From: CAZKXX01 sp964556705
GTDB lineage: Bacteria > Acidobacteriota > Terriglobia > UBA7540
Assembly (NCBI GenBank): GCA_964556705.1
Contig: CAZKXX010000008.1
Span: 1-61,825 of the forward strand
Direction of reading: 5' to 3'
Length of the DNA stretch: 61,825 nt
Positions 44,716-53,513 of the stretch are shown here, one piece after another (position 1 is the first letter of the stretch; the number at the start of each line of letters is the position of its first letter). A program made the translations under genes and the position numbers. The notes beneath the pieces are model-generated. The model was not told where the DNA came from, did not search any database, and saw only the letters and a list, made by a program, of their open reading frames with translations.

Positions 44716-45597
44716 GTGGCCACGTCCTCGCGCCCGCCGGCTTCGGTCGAAATCGCGGGGCTCGCGCCGGAGGCGCTGCGGGCGCTCGTCCGCCGCGCCC
44801 TCGAAGAGGATTTGGGCTCAGGCGACCTCACCAGCCGCCTGACGATTCCTGAAACCGCCCGCGCTCGCGGAACTTTTTTTTCCAAGCAATTGCTCGTCGT
44901 CGCCGGTCTGCCCGTGGCCGAAGAAGTCTTTCGCGCGCTCGACGAGTCCGTCGCGTGGGAGCCGCGCGCCGCGGAAGGCGCGGAAGTGGCGGCGAAAACG
45001 GCGCTCGCCGCCGCTTCCGGCCCGGCGCGCGCGCTGCTCGCCGGCGAACGCGTGGCGCTCAACTTCCTCCAGCACCTGAGCGGCATCGCGACGCTCGCGC
45101 GCGCGCTGAAACGCCGCCTCGAAGGTTTGCCGACCGAACTCCTCGACACGCGAAAAACTCTCCCCGGCCTGCGCGCGCTGGAAAAATACGCTGTGCGGAC
45201 GGGCGGCGGGAGAAATCATCGCTTCGGCTTGCACGACGGCATTCTTATCAAGAACAATCATCTGCGGCTGGCGGGCGGGGTGCGCGCCGCGGTCGAACGC
45301 GCCCTCGCCGGGCGGCCCGCGGGCGTTCCCGTCGAAGTGGAAGTGCGCGGTCTGGAAGAGTTGCAGGAAGCTCTCAACGCCGGCGCCGGCTGGGTGCTGC
45401 TCGATAACATGACGCCGGAGCAAGTCCGCGCCTGCGTCGAGCGCGCGCGCGGCCGCGCCAGACTGGAAGTTTCCGGCGGCGTCACGTCGGAAAATATCCG
45501 CGCTTATGCGGAAACCGGCGTGGATGCCGTCTCCGTCGGAGCGCTGACGCACTCGGCGCCCGCCGCGGACATTCATTTTCTGATCGAGCCCCTGTAG
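44716..45597 (+). CDS. nadC: Nicotinate-nucleotide pyrophosphorylase (QPRTase)
   Basis: 293 residues from GTG 44716. LVRRALEEDLGSGDLTSRLT, LLAGERVALNFLQHLSGIAT, LLDTRKTLPGLRALEKYAVR, HRFGLHDGILIKNNHLRLAG and LEVSGGVTSENIRAYAETGV are the family landmarks of quinolinate phosphoribosyltransferase. It makes nicotinate mononucleotide from quinolinate and PRPP. The TAG stop is the TAG of a TGTAGCGGCG repeat, so the native C-terminus may have been replaced (EPL-stop). Confidence 0.95.
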   Translation: MATSSRPPASVEIAGLAPEALRALVRRALEEDLGSGDLTSRLTIPETARARGTFFSKQLLVVAGLPVAEEVFRALDESVAWEPRAAEGAEVAAKTALAAASGPARALLAGERVALNFLQHLSGIATLARALKRRLEGLPTELLDTRKTLPGLRALEKYAVRTGGGRNHRFGLHDGILIKNNHLRLAGGVRAAVERALAGRPAGVPVEVEVRGLEELQEALNAGAGWVLLDNMTPEQVRACVERARGRARLEVSGGVTSENIRAYAETGVDAVSVGALTHSAPAADIHFLIEPL

Positions 45598-45643
45598 CGG
45601 CGCTCTTTGAGCGCCGACTTGCGGCCGTCAGAGAGCGCCGCCA
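45593..45643. repeat. TGTAGCGGCG palindromic repeat at the nadC stop
   Basis: TGTAGCGGCGCTCTTTGAG then GCGCCG, with GAGAGCGCCGCC completing a second arm. It supplies the nadC TAG (45595-45597) and lies in the region where the birA start would be expected. Confidence 0.65.
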
Positions 45644-45703
45644 GAGCGCGCCAAGTACACCGGAACCACGGACCGCAAAAACGAAAAGCTCAAAGCGCTG
45701 CTG

Positions 45704-46645
45704 GTGAAGAACGCGACGGTGGTGGTGCCCGGCCCGAAGATCGCAAGCGAAATCGGCGTGACGCGCTCGACCGTGTGGCAGTACATCGAAAAGCTTCGCA
45801 CGCTCGGCGTGGACATCAAGGGGCATCCGTCGAGCGGATACCAGTTGAAGAAGCTGCCGGATATTCTGGCGCCCGCGCTGATTCGTCCCGAACTGGGCGA
45901 CAACGAAATCGGCCACCGCATCGTCCACTATTTCAAGACCGATTCGACGAACAGCGCGGCGATGCAACTGGCGGCGAAAGGCGCCGAGCACGGCACCGTG
46001 GTGCTCGCCGAGGAGCAGACCGCGGGGCGCGGACGCCTGGGCCGCGCGTGGTACTCGGAAATGACCAGCGGCATCTATCTCTCGGTCCTGCTGCGGCCGC
46101 CGCTCGCGCCCGTCGTCGCGCCCGTGCTGACGTTGATGGCCGGCGTCGCCGCGCATCAGGCGATTTCGACCGTTACCGGACTTCCCGCGGATATCCGCTG
46201 GCCGAACGACGTGCTGGTGAACGGCAGAAAAGTCTGCGGGATCCTGACCGAAATGGAAGCGGAAACCGACCGGCTGCACGCCGTTGTCATCGGCATCGGC
46301 GTGAACGTCAACCACAGGGCGCTGCCCGAGGAATTGGAAGAGGTCGCGACCTCGCTGCGCCTCGAAGGAAAGCGCGTCTATTCCCGCGCGCAGATTCTCG
46401 TGGCGCTGCTCAAGGAACTGGAGCGGAAATATCACCTGCTGCTCGACGAAGGCGCGCCGGCCATCGTCCGCCGCTGGACCGCCGCTTCGACCTTCGCCGA
46501 GGCGAAGCGCGTGCGCGTGAAGACGGGTTCGGGGGAGTTTCCGGCCGTGACGGCGGGACTCGACGTTTCCGGCGCGCTGCGCGTCCGCCGCGCCGACGGC
46601 CGGGAAGAGTTGTTGTTGTCGGGAGAGATTGTGGAAGTAAAATGA
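45704..46645 (+). CDS. birA: Bifunctional biotin ligase/biotin operon repressor-like BirA
   Basis: 313 residues from GTG 45704. A winged helix appears (GPKIASEIGVTRSTVWQYIE, SSGYQLKKLPD), then the biotin protein ligase core: YFKTDSTNSAAMQLAAKGAE, VLAEEQTAGRGRLGRAWYSE (GRGRxGR), RWPNDVLVNGRKVCGILTEM, IGIGVNVNHRALPEEL, and the C-terminal cap. The helix normally before VKNATVV is encoded upstream (TDRKNEKLKALLVKN) with no ATG, GTG or TTG, and the frame closes at 45608 in the preceding repeat. So the 5' end looks truncated or uses an unusual start. It activates and transfers biotin to carboxyl carrier protein. Confidence 0.85.
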   Translation: MKNATVVVPGPKIASEIGVTRSTVWQYIEKLRTLGVDIKGHPSSGYQLKKLPDILAPALIRPELGDNEIGHRIVHYFKTDSTNSAAMQLAAKGAEHGTVVLAEEQTAGRGRLGRAWYSEMTSGIYLSVLLRPPLAPVVAPVLTLMAGVAAHQAISTVTGLPADIRWPNDVLVNGRKVCGILTEMEAETDRLHAVVIGIGVNVNHRALPEELEEVATSLRLEGKRVYSRAQILVALLKELERKYHLLLDEGAPAIVRRWTAASTFAEAKRVRVKTGSGEFPAVTAGLDVSGALRVRRADGREELLLSGEIVEVK

Positions 46646-46646
46646 A

Positions 46647-46755
46647 GAAGCGGTCAGCTTTCAGCCATCAGCTCTCAGCGAGCGGGCCCCATCGGAAGCG
46701 TGGCAGGCTGACGTTCGCCAAAAGCTGGCGGCTGACCGCTGACGGCTGAAAGCTT
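46647..46755. repeat. Inverted heptad arrays between birA and coaX
   Basis: Left arm units GAAGCGG, TCAGCTT, TCAGCCA, TCAGCTC, TCAGCGA (46647-46681) and right arm AAAGCTG, GCGGCTG, ACCGCTG, ACGGCTG, AAAGCTT (46721-46755) are near inverse complements. The array starts two bases after the birA stop and ends three bases before the coaX ATG, which has no visible Shine-Dalgarno of its own. Confidence 0.75.
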
Positions 46756-46758
46756 CTT

Positions 46759-47547
46759 ATGCTCCTCGTCATCGATGTGGGCAACACGAATACGGTGCTC
46801 GGCGTCTTCGAGGGCAAGACGCTCAAGGCGCAGTGGCGCCTTTCGACGAACCGACGCCAGACGGCGGACGAGTTCGGCGTGCTGGCGCTGAATCTGTTTG
46901 AGCTGGACGGCTTCCGGCCCGAGCAGGTGGCCGGCATCATGGTGGCGAGCGTCGTGCCGCCGCTCAACGCCGCGCTCGAAGAGATGGCGCAGAAATATTT
47001 CCGGCAGACCGCGGTCTTTCTCGGCCCCGGCGCGCGCACCGGCATGCCGATCCATTACGACAACCCGCAGGAAGTGGGCGCGGACCGCATCGCGGACAGC
47101 GTGGCGGCTTTCGAAAAATACGGCGGGCCGTGTGTGGTGGTGGACTTCGGCACGGCCATCACCTTCGACGCGATTTCGGAAAAGGGCGAATACCTCGGCG
47201 GCGTCATCGCGCCGGGCCTGGGGATTTCCTCGGAGGCGCTTTTCCAGCACGCGGCGCGGCTGCCGCGCGTGGACGTGCGCGAGCCCGAGCGCGTGATCGG
47301 CACGAATACGGTGGCGAGCATGCAGTCGGGCCTGTTTTACGGCTCGGTCGGCCTCGTGGACGGAATTCTCGACCGGCTGATCGAAGTCCTCGGCCCGAAA
47401 ACGAAAGTCGTCGCGACCGGAGGACAGGCTTCGCTCGTCGCGCCGGCCTCCAAACACCGCCCGCCCGTGGACCCGGCGCTGACGCTCGAAGGCCTGCGGA
47501 TCCTTTACGAGCGCAACTTCGCCTCGCGGCGCGGCACCCCGAAGTAG
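46759..47547 (+). CDS. coaX: Type III pantothenate kinase
   Basis: 262 residues. ASKHA-fold phosphate loops are complete: LLVIDVGNTNTVLGVFEG and CVVVDFGTAITFDAISEKGE, with YDNPQEVGADRIADSVAAFE (substrate Asp), GGVIAPGLGISSEALF, and VVATGGQASLVA. It makes 4'-phosphopantothenate, the first step of CoA synthesis, without feedback by CoA. coaE is elsewhere in this window. The ATG abuts a heptad array. Confidence 0.95.
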   Translation: MLLVIDVGNTNTVLGVFEGKTLKAQWRLSTNRRQTADEFGVLALNLFELDGFRPEQVAGIMVASVVPPLNAALEEMAQKYFRQTAVFLGPGARTGMPIHYDNPQEVGADRIADSVAAFEKYGGPCVVVDFGTAITFDAISEKGEYLGGVIAPGLGISSEALFQHAARLPRVDVREPERVIGTNTVASMQSGLFYGSVGLVDGILDRLIEVLGPKTKVVATGGQASLVAPASKHRPPVDPALTLEGLRILYERNFASRRGTPK

Positions 47548-47557
47548 GCTTCGATCG

Positions 47558-48262
47558 TTGGAAAATTACTTCAACTATTTCACCGAGATCGAAGAGTGTT
47601 ACCGGCGCTCGCGCGGAACGCCTTCGCTGCTTTCGCCGCTCGACTGGGCGCTCATTGAATCGTGGAAAGAGGCGGGCCTGCCGCTCGAAGCGGTGCTGGC
47701 GGGCATCGAGCGCGCGTTCGAGAAGTTCCATGCGCGCCCGCGGAAATTTCAGCGCGTGAACAGCCTCGCCTACTGCACGCAGGAAGTGCTGCAGGCGGCG
47801 GAGGAAATGAAAACCGGCGCGCCGCCGGCCGCGGAAGCCGCGCCCGCGGCGGCCGCGCCGTTTTCCGTCGAGGAGCTGAAAGAATTCTTCGAGCGGAATC
47901 ACCAGGCGCTCGAGCGCGCGGCGGAGCGCGCGGCGCAGGCCGAGCAGGCGGTCCTCGCTTCCGACCTGCGCGAATCGGCGCGCGCAGTGGCGGAAATCGG
48001 CGCGCGCCTCGCGCCCGACCTCGCCAACCTGCGCGAAATGGAAGACCAGCTGACGGCGGCGGAGGAGAAACTTTCCGCGGCGCTGACGCGCGCGGCCTCC
48101 GTGGAGAAGCTGGCGGAGTTGCGTCGCGAGGTGGAGCGCGGGCTCGCCTCCTCGCGCCGCCGCATGACCGCGGCGCAGATTGAATCGCTGGAGCGCCAGT
48201 TCCTGAAGAAACGCCTGTTCGAGCACTTCGGCGTGCCGCGTCTGAGCCTGTTCTATCTTTAA
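47558..48262 (+). CDS. Conserved hypothetical coiled-coil protein
   Basis: 234 residues from TTG 47558. The N-terminal ~75 residues (MENYFNYFTEIEECYRRSRG, then LSPLDWALIESWKEAGLPLE and VLAGIERAFEKF) look like a conserved helical domain; then an Ala/Pro linker, then ~130 residues of long amphipathic helix (EEKLSAALTRAASVEKLAEL) ending in a basic segment. No domain I can name. Its place, ten bases after coaX, suggests a link with that operon. I have a faint memory of similar proteins beside coaX in other Acidobacteria; not relied on. Confidence 0.7.
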   Translation: MENYFNYFTEIEECYRRSRGTPSLLSPLDWALIESWKEAGLPLEAVLAGIERAFEKFHARPRKFQRVNSLAYCTQEVLQAAEEMKTGAPPAAEAAPAAAAPFSVEELKEFFERNHQALERAAERAAQAEQAVLASDLRESARAVAEIGARLAPDLANLREMEDQLTAAEEKLSAALTRAASVEKLAELRREVERGLASSRRRMTAAQIESLERQFLKKRLFEHFGVPRLSLFYL

Positions 48263-48339
48263 GATTGGAAATCGGAGATTTCAGGTTACAGATCGCGGTC
48301 TTTTTCTTTGTGATTTGAAATTTGAAATTTCAAATCGGG
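48263..48339. repeat. Heptad repeat array with perfect inverted repeat
   Basis: Eleven 7-nt units in register (GATTGGA, AATCGGA, GATTTCA, GGTTACA ... GATTTGA, AATTTGA, AATTTCA, AATCGGG). Two perfect hairpins are embedded: GAAATC-GGA-GATTTC at 48268-48282 and 12-bp arms GATTTGAAATTT / AAATTTCAAATC around one G at 48312-48336. It is AT-rich in a GC-rich genome and begins directly after the stop codon at 48260-48262. Confidence 0.75.
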
Positions 48340-48364
48340 ATGGTTTTGCCTGTCCTTCGAGATC

Positions 48365-49618
48365 GTGGCTGAAAAACTCGTGTACGGCGGCGCGGCGCTC
48401 GGACATGCGCGGGGCCGCACCGTGTTGGTTCCCTTCGCGCTTCCCGGAGAACGGCTGGAGGTCGAGACCGTTCGCGACGCGAAGGGCGTTGTGCAGGCGC
48501 GCGCCCTGCGCGTCCTCGAGCCCGCCGCCGCGCGCGTCGCGCCGCCCTGCCCCTATTTCGCTCGCTGCGGCGGCTGCCATTACCAGCATTTCGGTTACGA
48601 GGGCCAGCTCGCCGCCAAGGGCGAAATCCTGCGTGAAACGCTTCGACGCCTCGGAAAGATTCATTGGGAGGAGAGAATCGAAGCGCGCGCCGGCCCGCCG
48701 TGGAACTATCGCAATCAGGCTCAGTTCAAAGTGTCGCGGCTCGAGGACGGCGGCGCGGAGCTAGGTTTTTTCGAAGCCGAATCGCACCGGCTGGTGGAAA
48801 TCGAAGAGTGCCGGATTCTCTCTCCGCGCCTGAACGCGCTGCTCGCCGTGTTGCGACGCCCTGAATGGTCCGAGCGGCTGGAGGGCGTCACCGAGCTCGA
48901 AGCGCTCGCGGACGACCGCGACGAGCGCGTGGTGGTGACGCTGCGCGGCCATTTGCCGGACGACGCCGCCGAAGCGCTGGCCAAAGACCTGCTCGCGAGC
49001 GGCGCAGGGATCGTCGGCGTGGCGCGCGAGGAAAGAAGAACACTCACAACGTGGGGTGAACCGGCGCTCGAGTACGCGGTGGGTGAGTTCCGCTACCGCG
49101 TCAGCGCGGGAGCCTTTTTCCAGGCCTCGCGATATTTGTTGCCCGCGCTCGTTTCCGCAGCCACGGAGGCGGAAGGCGGCGAGTTCGCGCTGGACCTTTT
49201 TGCGGGCGTGGGACTGTTCACGCTGCCGCTGGCGCGGCGGTTCCGGAATGTGACGGGCGTCGAGCTCCACCCGCGCGCCGCGGCGGACCTCGGCGAGAAC
49301 GCGCGCGCGCACGCGCTCGCCAACGTGCGCGTCGTGGCGCAGAGCGCCCACGATTATCTGCGCCGCTTCGCGCGCGGCGAGCCCGACCTCGTCGTCCTCG
49401 ACCCGCCGCGCGCCGGCGCGGGCGTCGCGACGCTCAAGCTTTTGCTGCGCTCGCGGCCGCGGCGCGTGCACTACGTTTCCTGCAGCCCGCCGACTTTGGC
49501 GCGTGACCTCGCCTTTCTTCTCGCCCACGGTTACGGGCTCGAATCGGTTGAATTGTTTGACCTCTTCCCCCAGACTTACCACATCGAATGCCTGGCGCGC
49601 CTGACGCGAAACGCGTAA
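48365..49618 (+). CDS. RNA (uracil-5-)-methyltransferase, RumA/RlmD type
   Basis: 417 residues from GTG 48365. TRAM domain starts at EKLVYGGAALGHARGRTVLV; a few residues of TRAM strand (SFEIV) are encoded just upstream without a standard start. 4Fe-4S cysteines are in CPYFARCGGCHYQHFGYEGQ. SAM fold: FALDLFAGVGLFTLPLARRF, then VVLDPPRAGAGVATLKLLLR and the catalytic Cys in RVHYVSCSPPTLARDL. It methylates U at C5 in 23S rRNA (position 747 or 1939 in E. coli numbering) or tRNA; the site cannot be told. It overlaps comEC by 31 bp. Confidence 0.9.
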   Translation: MAEKLVYGGAALGHARGRTVLVPFALPGERLEVETVRDAKGVVQARALRVLEPAAARVAPPCPYFARCGGCHYQHFGYEGQLAAKGEILRETLRRLGKIHWEERIEARAGPPWNYRNQAQFKVSRLEDGGAELGFFEAESHRLVEIEECRILSPRLNALLAVLRRPEWSERLEGVTELEALADDRDERVVVTLRGHLPDDAAEALAKDLLASGAGIVGVAREERRTLTTWGEPALEYAVGEFRYRVSAGAFFQASRYLLPALVSAATEAEGGEFALDLFAGVGLFTLPLARRFRNVTGVELHPRAAADLGENARAHALANVRVVAQSAHDYLRRFARGEPDLVVLDPPRAGAGVATLKLLLRSRPRRVHYVSCSPPTLARDLAFLLAHGYGLESVELFDLFPQTYHIECLARLTRNA

Positions 49619-52278
49619 GCGAGACATTCAAAAGCCCGCTGCTTCTGGTCGCCGCGAGCTTCGCGCTGGGGATTGCCGCCTCCCGCGCCGATTTCCTCGC
49701 CTCAACCAGCCCTGCGTGGCCGCTGGCGCTTGCTCCCGGCACGATGCTCGCGGGACTTCTGCTGCTTCGCTTCGGCCTTCGCGGCGCCGCAGCGCTCGCG
49801 GCGCTCGCGGGATTTTTCTTCGCGGGCTCGGCGGCCGGACGGCTGTTCGAGTTCCGCTTCCCGCCCCATCACGTCCGCCACCTCGCGGGCGCCGAACACG
49901 ACTTCCCGGACCCGGCGCGGCTGGAAGGCCGGCTCGTCTCCGCGCCGCAACGCACGCCGTTCGGGATGCAATTCGATCTCGCCGCCGAGCGTCTGGAATT
50001 CGCGCGCCAGACGCGCGCCGCGAGCGGAAAAATCCGGTTGCGCGTCCAGACTCCATTCGATGAAGAAGCAATGGACCATGCCGACACGCTGGCGCTCGAG
50101 GAAGGCGACCGCATCCGAGTCCTTGCGCGGCTCCACCGCCCGCGCGTCTATCGGAACCCGGGCAGTTTTGACTTCCGCCGCTGGATGGAGGACACGCAGG
50201 ACCTCTACTGGGTCGGTACGGTGGCGAGCCCGTTCCTCGTCGAAAAGCTGGGACCCGGCCGCGCGGACTTCGGCCGGCCGTTCCGTGATTTGCGCCGCCG
50301 ACTGGCCGCCGGGCTCGACGCGGTCTTCCGGCCCTGGTCGGCGGCCGGGCGTTACGGCGCGGTGCTCAAGGCCGCGCTGCTTGGCGACCGGACCTCGCTC
50401 GATTCCGAGACCGTGGAAAACTTTCGCCGCACCGGACTCTACCATCTGCTGGTGATTTCCGGACTGCACGTCGGGCTGCTGGCGCTGGTTGTGGGCGGCG
50501 TCCTGCGGCTGCTGCCGCTCGGGGACTTCTGGAAGGCCGGGTTGCTGATCGCGTTTCTGCTCGGCTACGCGATGCTCGTCGAGCAGCGCGCGCCCACGCT
50601 GCGGGCGACGCTCATGATCTTCGCCTATCTGCTGGCGCGTTTTCTCGACCGCGAACAAGCCGCGCTGAACGCCATCGGCGCGTCGGCGCTCGTCCTGCTG
50701 GCTGCGCGGCCCGCGTGGCTGTTCGAGACGGGTTTTCAAATGTCGTTTGCCGCGGTGCTGATTATCGCGGGACTGGCGGTGCCGATCCTCCAGCGCACCA
50801 CCGAGCCCTTCCGGCAGGCGCTCGGGCAACTGGACGACCTCGGCCGCGACGCGACGCTCGAGCCCCGCGCGGCCCAGTGGCGGCTCGACCTGCGCGCCCT
50901 CGTGGAAGCGCTCCGGCGGCGCGCGCGGTTCCTGAAGGACCGGCCGGGGTGGGCGCGCGCCTGCATCGTCTCGCCGGCCTGGGTGATGGTCTGGATCGCG
51001 AACGCGGTCTTGTTTTCAGCCGTTGTTCAGCTCGGGCTGATGCTGCCGATGGCGGAGACGTTCCACCGCGTCACGCTCGTCGGTGTGGGACTGAACGCCC
51101 TGGCCATGCCGCTGATGACCGCGTTGCTCGCGGCCGCGCTGCCCACGATGGCGCTGACCGCGGTTTCTCCCGCTCTCGCGGAATGGCCGGGACGCCTGCT
51201 CGCGGCGCTGACGGAGTCGCTTCTCTCCTTGACCGAGCTTTCCGGCCTGCCCGCTTTGCTCTCGTTTCGAGTTCCCGAGCCCCCGGGCGGGGTTTCGGCG
51301 GGATTCATCGTGTCGCTGATTTCCGCGGCGCTGGCGCTCGGCCGCGCCCGACGGATTTTTCAGGCGGCGCTCGCGACCGGAGCGCTCTTTCTCCTGCTCA
51401 TTTCCATTCATCCCTTTCCGCCGCGCCTGCCCCGCGGGGCGGTGGAGCTGACCGTGCTCGATTGCGGCGGCGCGGACGCCTTGTTCGCCGTGCTGCCCGA
51501 CCGGACGACGATGCTGGTGGGCGCGTGCGGCTCGCGCGCCGTGAGCGCACGCCAGGGGGCATTTCGCGGCCGCCGCTGGGACCCCGGAGAAGATCTCGTT
51601 TCGCCTTACCTCTGGTCCCGCGGCCTGAAGCGGATCGACGTCGTGGTCTTCCCGCGCGCCGAGGAGTCTCTCGACGGCATGCAGGCCGTCCTGGGCAATT
51701 TTGTGGTGGGCGAAGTGTGGTGGCCCGGCCTGGGGGCGCCGCCGCTCGCGCCCCTTTCGCGCCGGACGCGCTCGCGGGCGATTGCCGCCGGAGACGCGAT
51801 GGAGCTCGGCGGAGCCCAGGTCGAGATTCTCTGGCCGCGCGCGGAGCGCGAGCCGCCGAAGCGAGCCGGGGATGAAACGGTCGTGCTGAGGATTTCCGGG
51901 ACGGGCGGAGCGATGCTGTTCGCGGGAGATATCGGCGCCCGGGTCGAGCGCGAACTGCTCGCGAGCGGCGCGCGAGTGGAAGCGCCGGTGCTGAAAGTAG
52001 CGCGTCAGGGTTCTGCGGCCTCATCGAGTGAGGGGTTTCTGGAGCGCGTTCGGCCGCGTCTGGCGATCATCAGCGTGGAAGCCGGCAACCGTTTCGGCCG
52101 TCCCGACGCGGCGCTCCTCGACCGCCTCAAGCTCCGCGACGCGCGCGTCTTTCGCACGGACCGGGACGGCGCGGTCAGCGTCGAATGGCGAAACGGAAAG
52201 GTCGTCGTGCAGACTTACGCGCGCGCGTCCGCGGAGTCCGGCGAGGGCTCGGCGGAATTCTCCTTCGAGTTTCCGTAA
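49588..52278 (+). CDS. comEC: ComEC/Rec2-type DNA uptake channel with degenerate MBL domain
   Basis: 896 residues. N-terminal DUF4131 region, then the Competence domain with about ten helices: LLVISGLHVGLLALVVGGVL, RAPTLRATLMIFAYLLARFL, ARPAWLFETGFQMSFAAVLI. The C-terminal ~230 residues follow the ComEC metallo-beta-lactamase fold (VELTVLDCGGADALFAVLPD, MLFAGDIGARVERELL) but the metal ligands are gone: the HxHxDH site is VVFPRAEESLDGM, LKVGHHGS is LKVARQGS, and the later GHP is GRP. The channel may still import ssDNA, but the nuclease should be inactive. It runs 64 bp into the convergent yihY. Confidence 0.88.
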   Translation: MPGAPDAKRVSETFKSPLLLVAASFALGIAASRADFLASTSPAWPLALAPGTMLAGLLLLRFGLRGAAALAALAGFFFAGSAAGRLFEFRFPPHHVRHLAGAEHDFPDPARLEGRLVSAPQRTPFGMQFDLAAERLEFARQTRAASGKIRLRVQTPFDEEAMDHADTLALEEGDRIRVLARLHRPRVYRNPGSFDFRRWMEDTQDLYWVGTVASPFLVEKLGPGRADFGRPFRDLRRRLAAGLDAVFRPWSAAGRYGAVLKAALLGDRTSLDSETVENFRRTGLYHLLVISGLHVGLLALVVGGVLRLLPLGDFWKAGLLIAFLLGYAMLVEQRAPTLRATLMIFAYLLARFLDREQAALNAIGASALVLLAARPAWLFETGFQMSFAAVLIIAGLAVPILQRTTEPFRQALGQLDDLGRDATLEPRAAQWRLDLRALVEALRRRARFLKDRPGWARACIVSPAWVMVWIANAVLFSAVVQLGLMLPMAETFHRVTLVGVGLNALAMPLMTALLAAALPTMALTAVSPALAEWPGRLLAALTESLLSLTELSGLPALLSFRVPEPPGGVSAGFIVSLISAALALGRARRIFQAALATGALFLLLISIHPFPPRLPRGAVELTVLDCGGADALFAVLPDRTTMLVGACGSRAVSARQGAFRGRRWDPGEDLVSPYLWSRGLKRIDVVVFPRAEESLDGMQAVLGNFVVGEVWWPGLGAPPLAPLSRRTRSRAIAAGDAMELGGAQVEILWPRAEREPPKRAGDETVVLRISGTGGAMLFAGDIGARVERELLASGARVEAPVLKVARQGSAASSSEGFLERVRPRLAIISVEAGNRFGRPDAALLDRLKLRDARVFRTDRDGAVSVEWRNGKVVVQTYARASAESGEGSAEFSFEFP

Positions 52279-53150
52279 AGGCTGCGGTAGAGCGCGCTCG
52301 ACACCTGAGCGCCGAACAGGACGACCACCGAAGAAATGTAAGCCCAGGTCATCAGCGCGACGACCGCGCCGATGGAACCGTAAATGTGCCGGTAGCTGAA
52401 GCGGGCCAGCAGGAGCGTGAAGACCGACCGCGCGGCCTCCCAAAAAAGCGCCGTCAAAAGCGCGCTGGGCAGGACTTCCCGAAAGCGCAGCGGCCGGTTC
52501 GGAAGGCGCTCGAACAGAATGATGAACATCGCCAGCGACATGCTGAACGTGACGGCGATGATGGCGGCGTGATAACTGATCTCGAGAAAAGGGGAGGGAA
52601 GGAACAACGCGCGCTGGCGAAGCCAGTTGTGGATGAAAACGTTCACGCCGAGCAAGCCGGTCGAAACGAGGATGAGAAATCCCAGAACGACCGCCATCTC
52701 CAGCGCCAGCAGGCGTCGCCGCCACCAGGACCGCTCCTGCTCGACTTCCCACGCGCGGTTCAGCGCTTTTTCCACCGGCATGAAAATTCCCGAAGAACTC
52801 CACAGCAGCAGCGCCACGGAAATCAGCGTGATCCGCCCGTAGGCGCGAGTGATGCCCTGGACGTTCTGAAGGATGAAGTCGGGCCTCATGGGCAGCGCGC
52901 GATCGAGCACGATGGCGAGGCGCTCGGCGAGATCGAAATGCTGAATGTAGAGGCCGCCCAGACCGAGCAGCAGGAGGAGGAAGGGGAAAATGCAGAGCAG
53001 GCTGTGGTAGGCGATCGAGGCGGCCACCATCAGCGAATCGGAATTGAAAAAATTGATGAGCGATTCGGAGAGCAGCTGGCGAATGCGCGGCCAGCGGCGC
53101 GCGCGCCGCGGGGCCGGTCGTGCCGTGCTCTGCGGTTTCTCGAGGGGCAT
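52215..53150 (-). CDS. YihY/BrkB family inner membrane protein
   Basis: 311 residues from ATG 53150. Six helices, with the family landmarks MVAASIAYHSLLCIFPFLLL, ISVALLLWSSSGIFMPVEKA, EAARSVFTLLLARFSYRHIY and YGSIGAVVALMTWAYISSVV, then VVLFGAQVSSALYR. YihY was once called RNase BN; that activity belongs to RbnA/RNase Z and not to this family, whose role is unknown. The ~50-residue N-terminus is basic and Pro-rich. It converges on comEC with a 64-bp overlap. Confidence 0.88.
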   Translation of the reverse strand: MPLEKPQSTARPAPRRARRWPRIRQLLSESLINFFNSDSLMVAASIAYHSLLCIFPFLLLLLGLGGLYIQHFDLAERLAIVLDRALPMRPDFILQNVQGITRAYGRITLISVALLLWSSSGIFMPVEKALNRAWEVEQERSWWRRRLLALEMAVVLGFLILVSTGLLGVNVFIHNWLRQRALFLPSPFLEISYHAAIIAVTFSMSLAMFIILFERLPNRPLRFREVLPSALLTALFWEAARSVFTLLLARFSYRHIYGSIGAVVALMTWAYISSVVVLFGAQVSSALYRSLYGNSKENSAEPSPDSADARA

Positions 53151-53203
53151 GAGGCGCCTTTGCCGGCCAGCCGGAACACCGCCTTCCGGCCCGCGGCCCA
53201 GCT

Positions 53204-53232
53204 TATAATAAATGGTTGAAGCGAGCACTCAA
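53204..53232 (-). promoter_or_regulatory. Divergent promoter region for yihY and the small gene
   Basis: Minus strand TTGAGT, 16 bp, TATTAT toward yihY. On the plus strand TATAAT (53204-53209) overlaps it and could serve the gene at 53266, but has no -35. Confidence 0.4.
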
Positions 53233-53265
53233 ACCTTTCGCGCCGGGCGAGGGGGAGGGGGTGGC

Positions 53266-53505
53266 ATGGCGAGCGAGGCGGAAATCCGGGAAGAATCCCG
53301 AAAAGTCCGGAGGCTTCAGATCGTCGTCAACCTCGTGATGCAGGTCATCAGCCAGTCGGACATCCCGATCGAAGAAGCTTCCGATCTCGTTGCCTCGACG
53401 CGGCAGTTCGCCCTGAATCTCTTTCCGGACAAAGGCCCCACCTACGACCTCATCTACCGGCCGCGCTTCCAGCGGCTGCTCGCGGAAAAATACCGCATGG
53501 TTTGA
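53266..53505 (+). CDS. Small conserved hypothetical protein (79 residues)
   Basis: From ATG 53266, with GGGGGAGGGGGTGG upstream; a start at 53212 is possible but overlaps the promoter region. MASEAEIREESRKVRRLQIV then a helix VVNLVMQVISQSDIPIEEAS and a conserved-looking end PTYDLIYRPRFQRLLAEKYR. No membrane segment and no recognised domain. The polar helix pair suggests a cytoplasmic binding protein. It converges on the end of the LPS operon, nine bases from the DUF3108 stop. Confidence 0.75.
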   Translation: MASEAEIREESRKVRRLQIVVNLVMQVISQSDIPIEEASDLVASTRQFALNLFPDKGPTYDLIYRPRFQRLLAEKYRMV

Positions 53506-53513
53506 GTGTCGCG

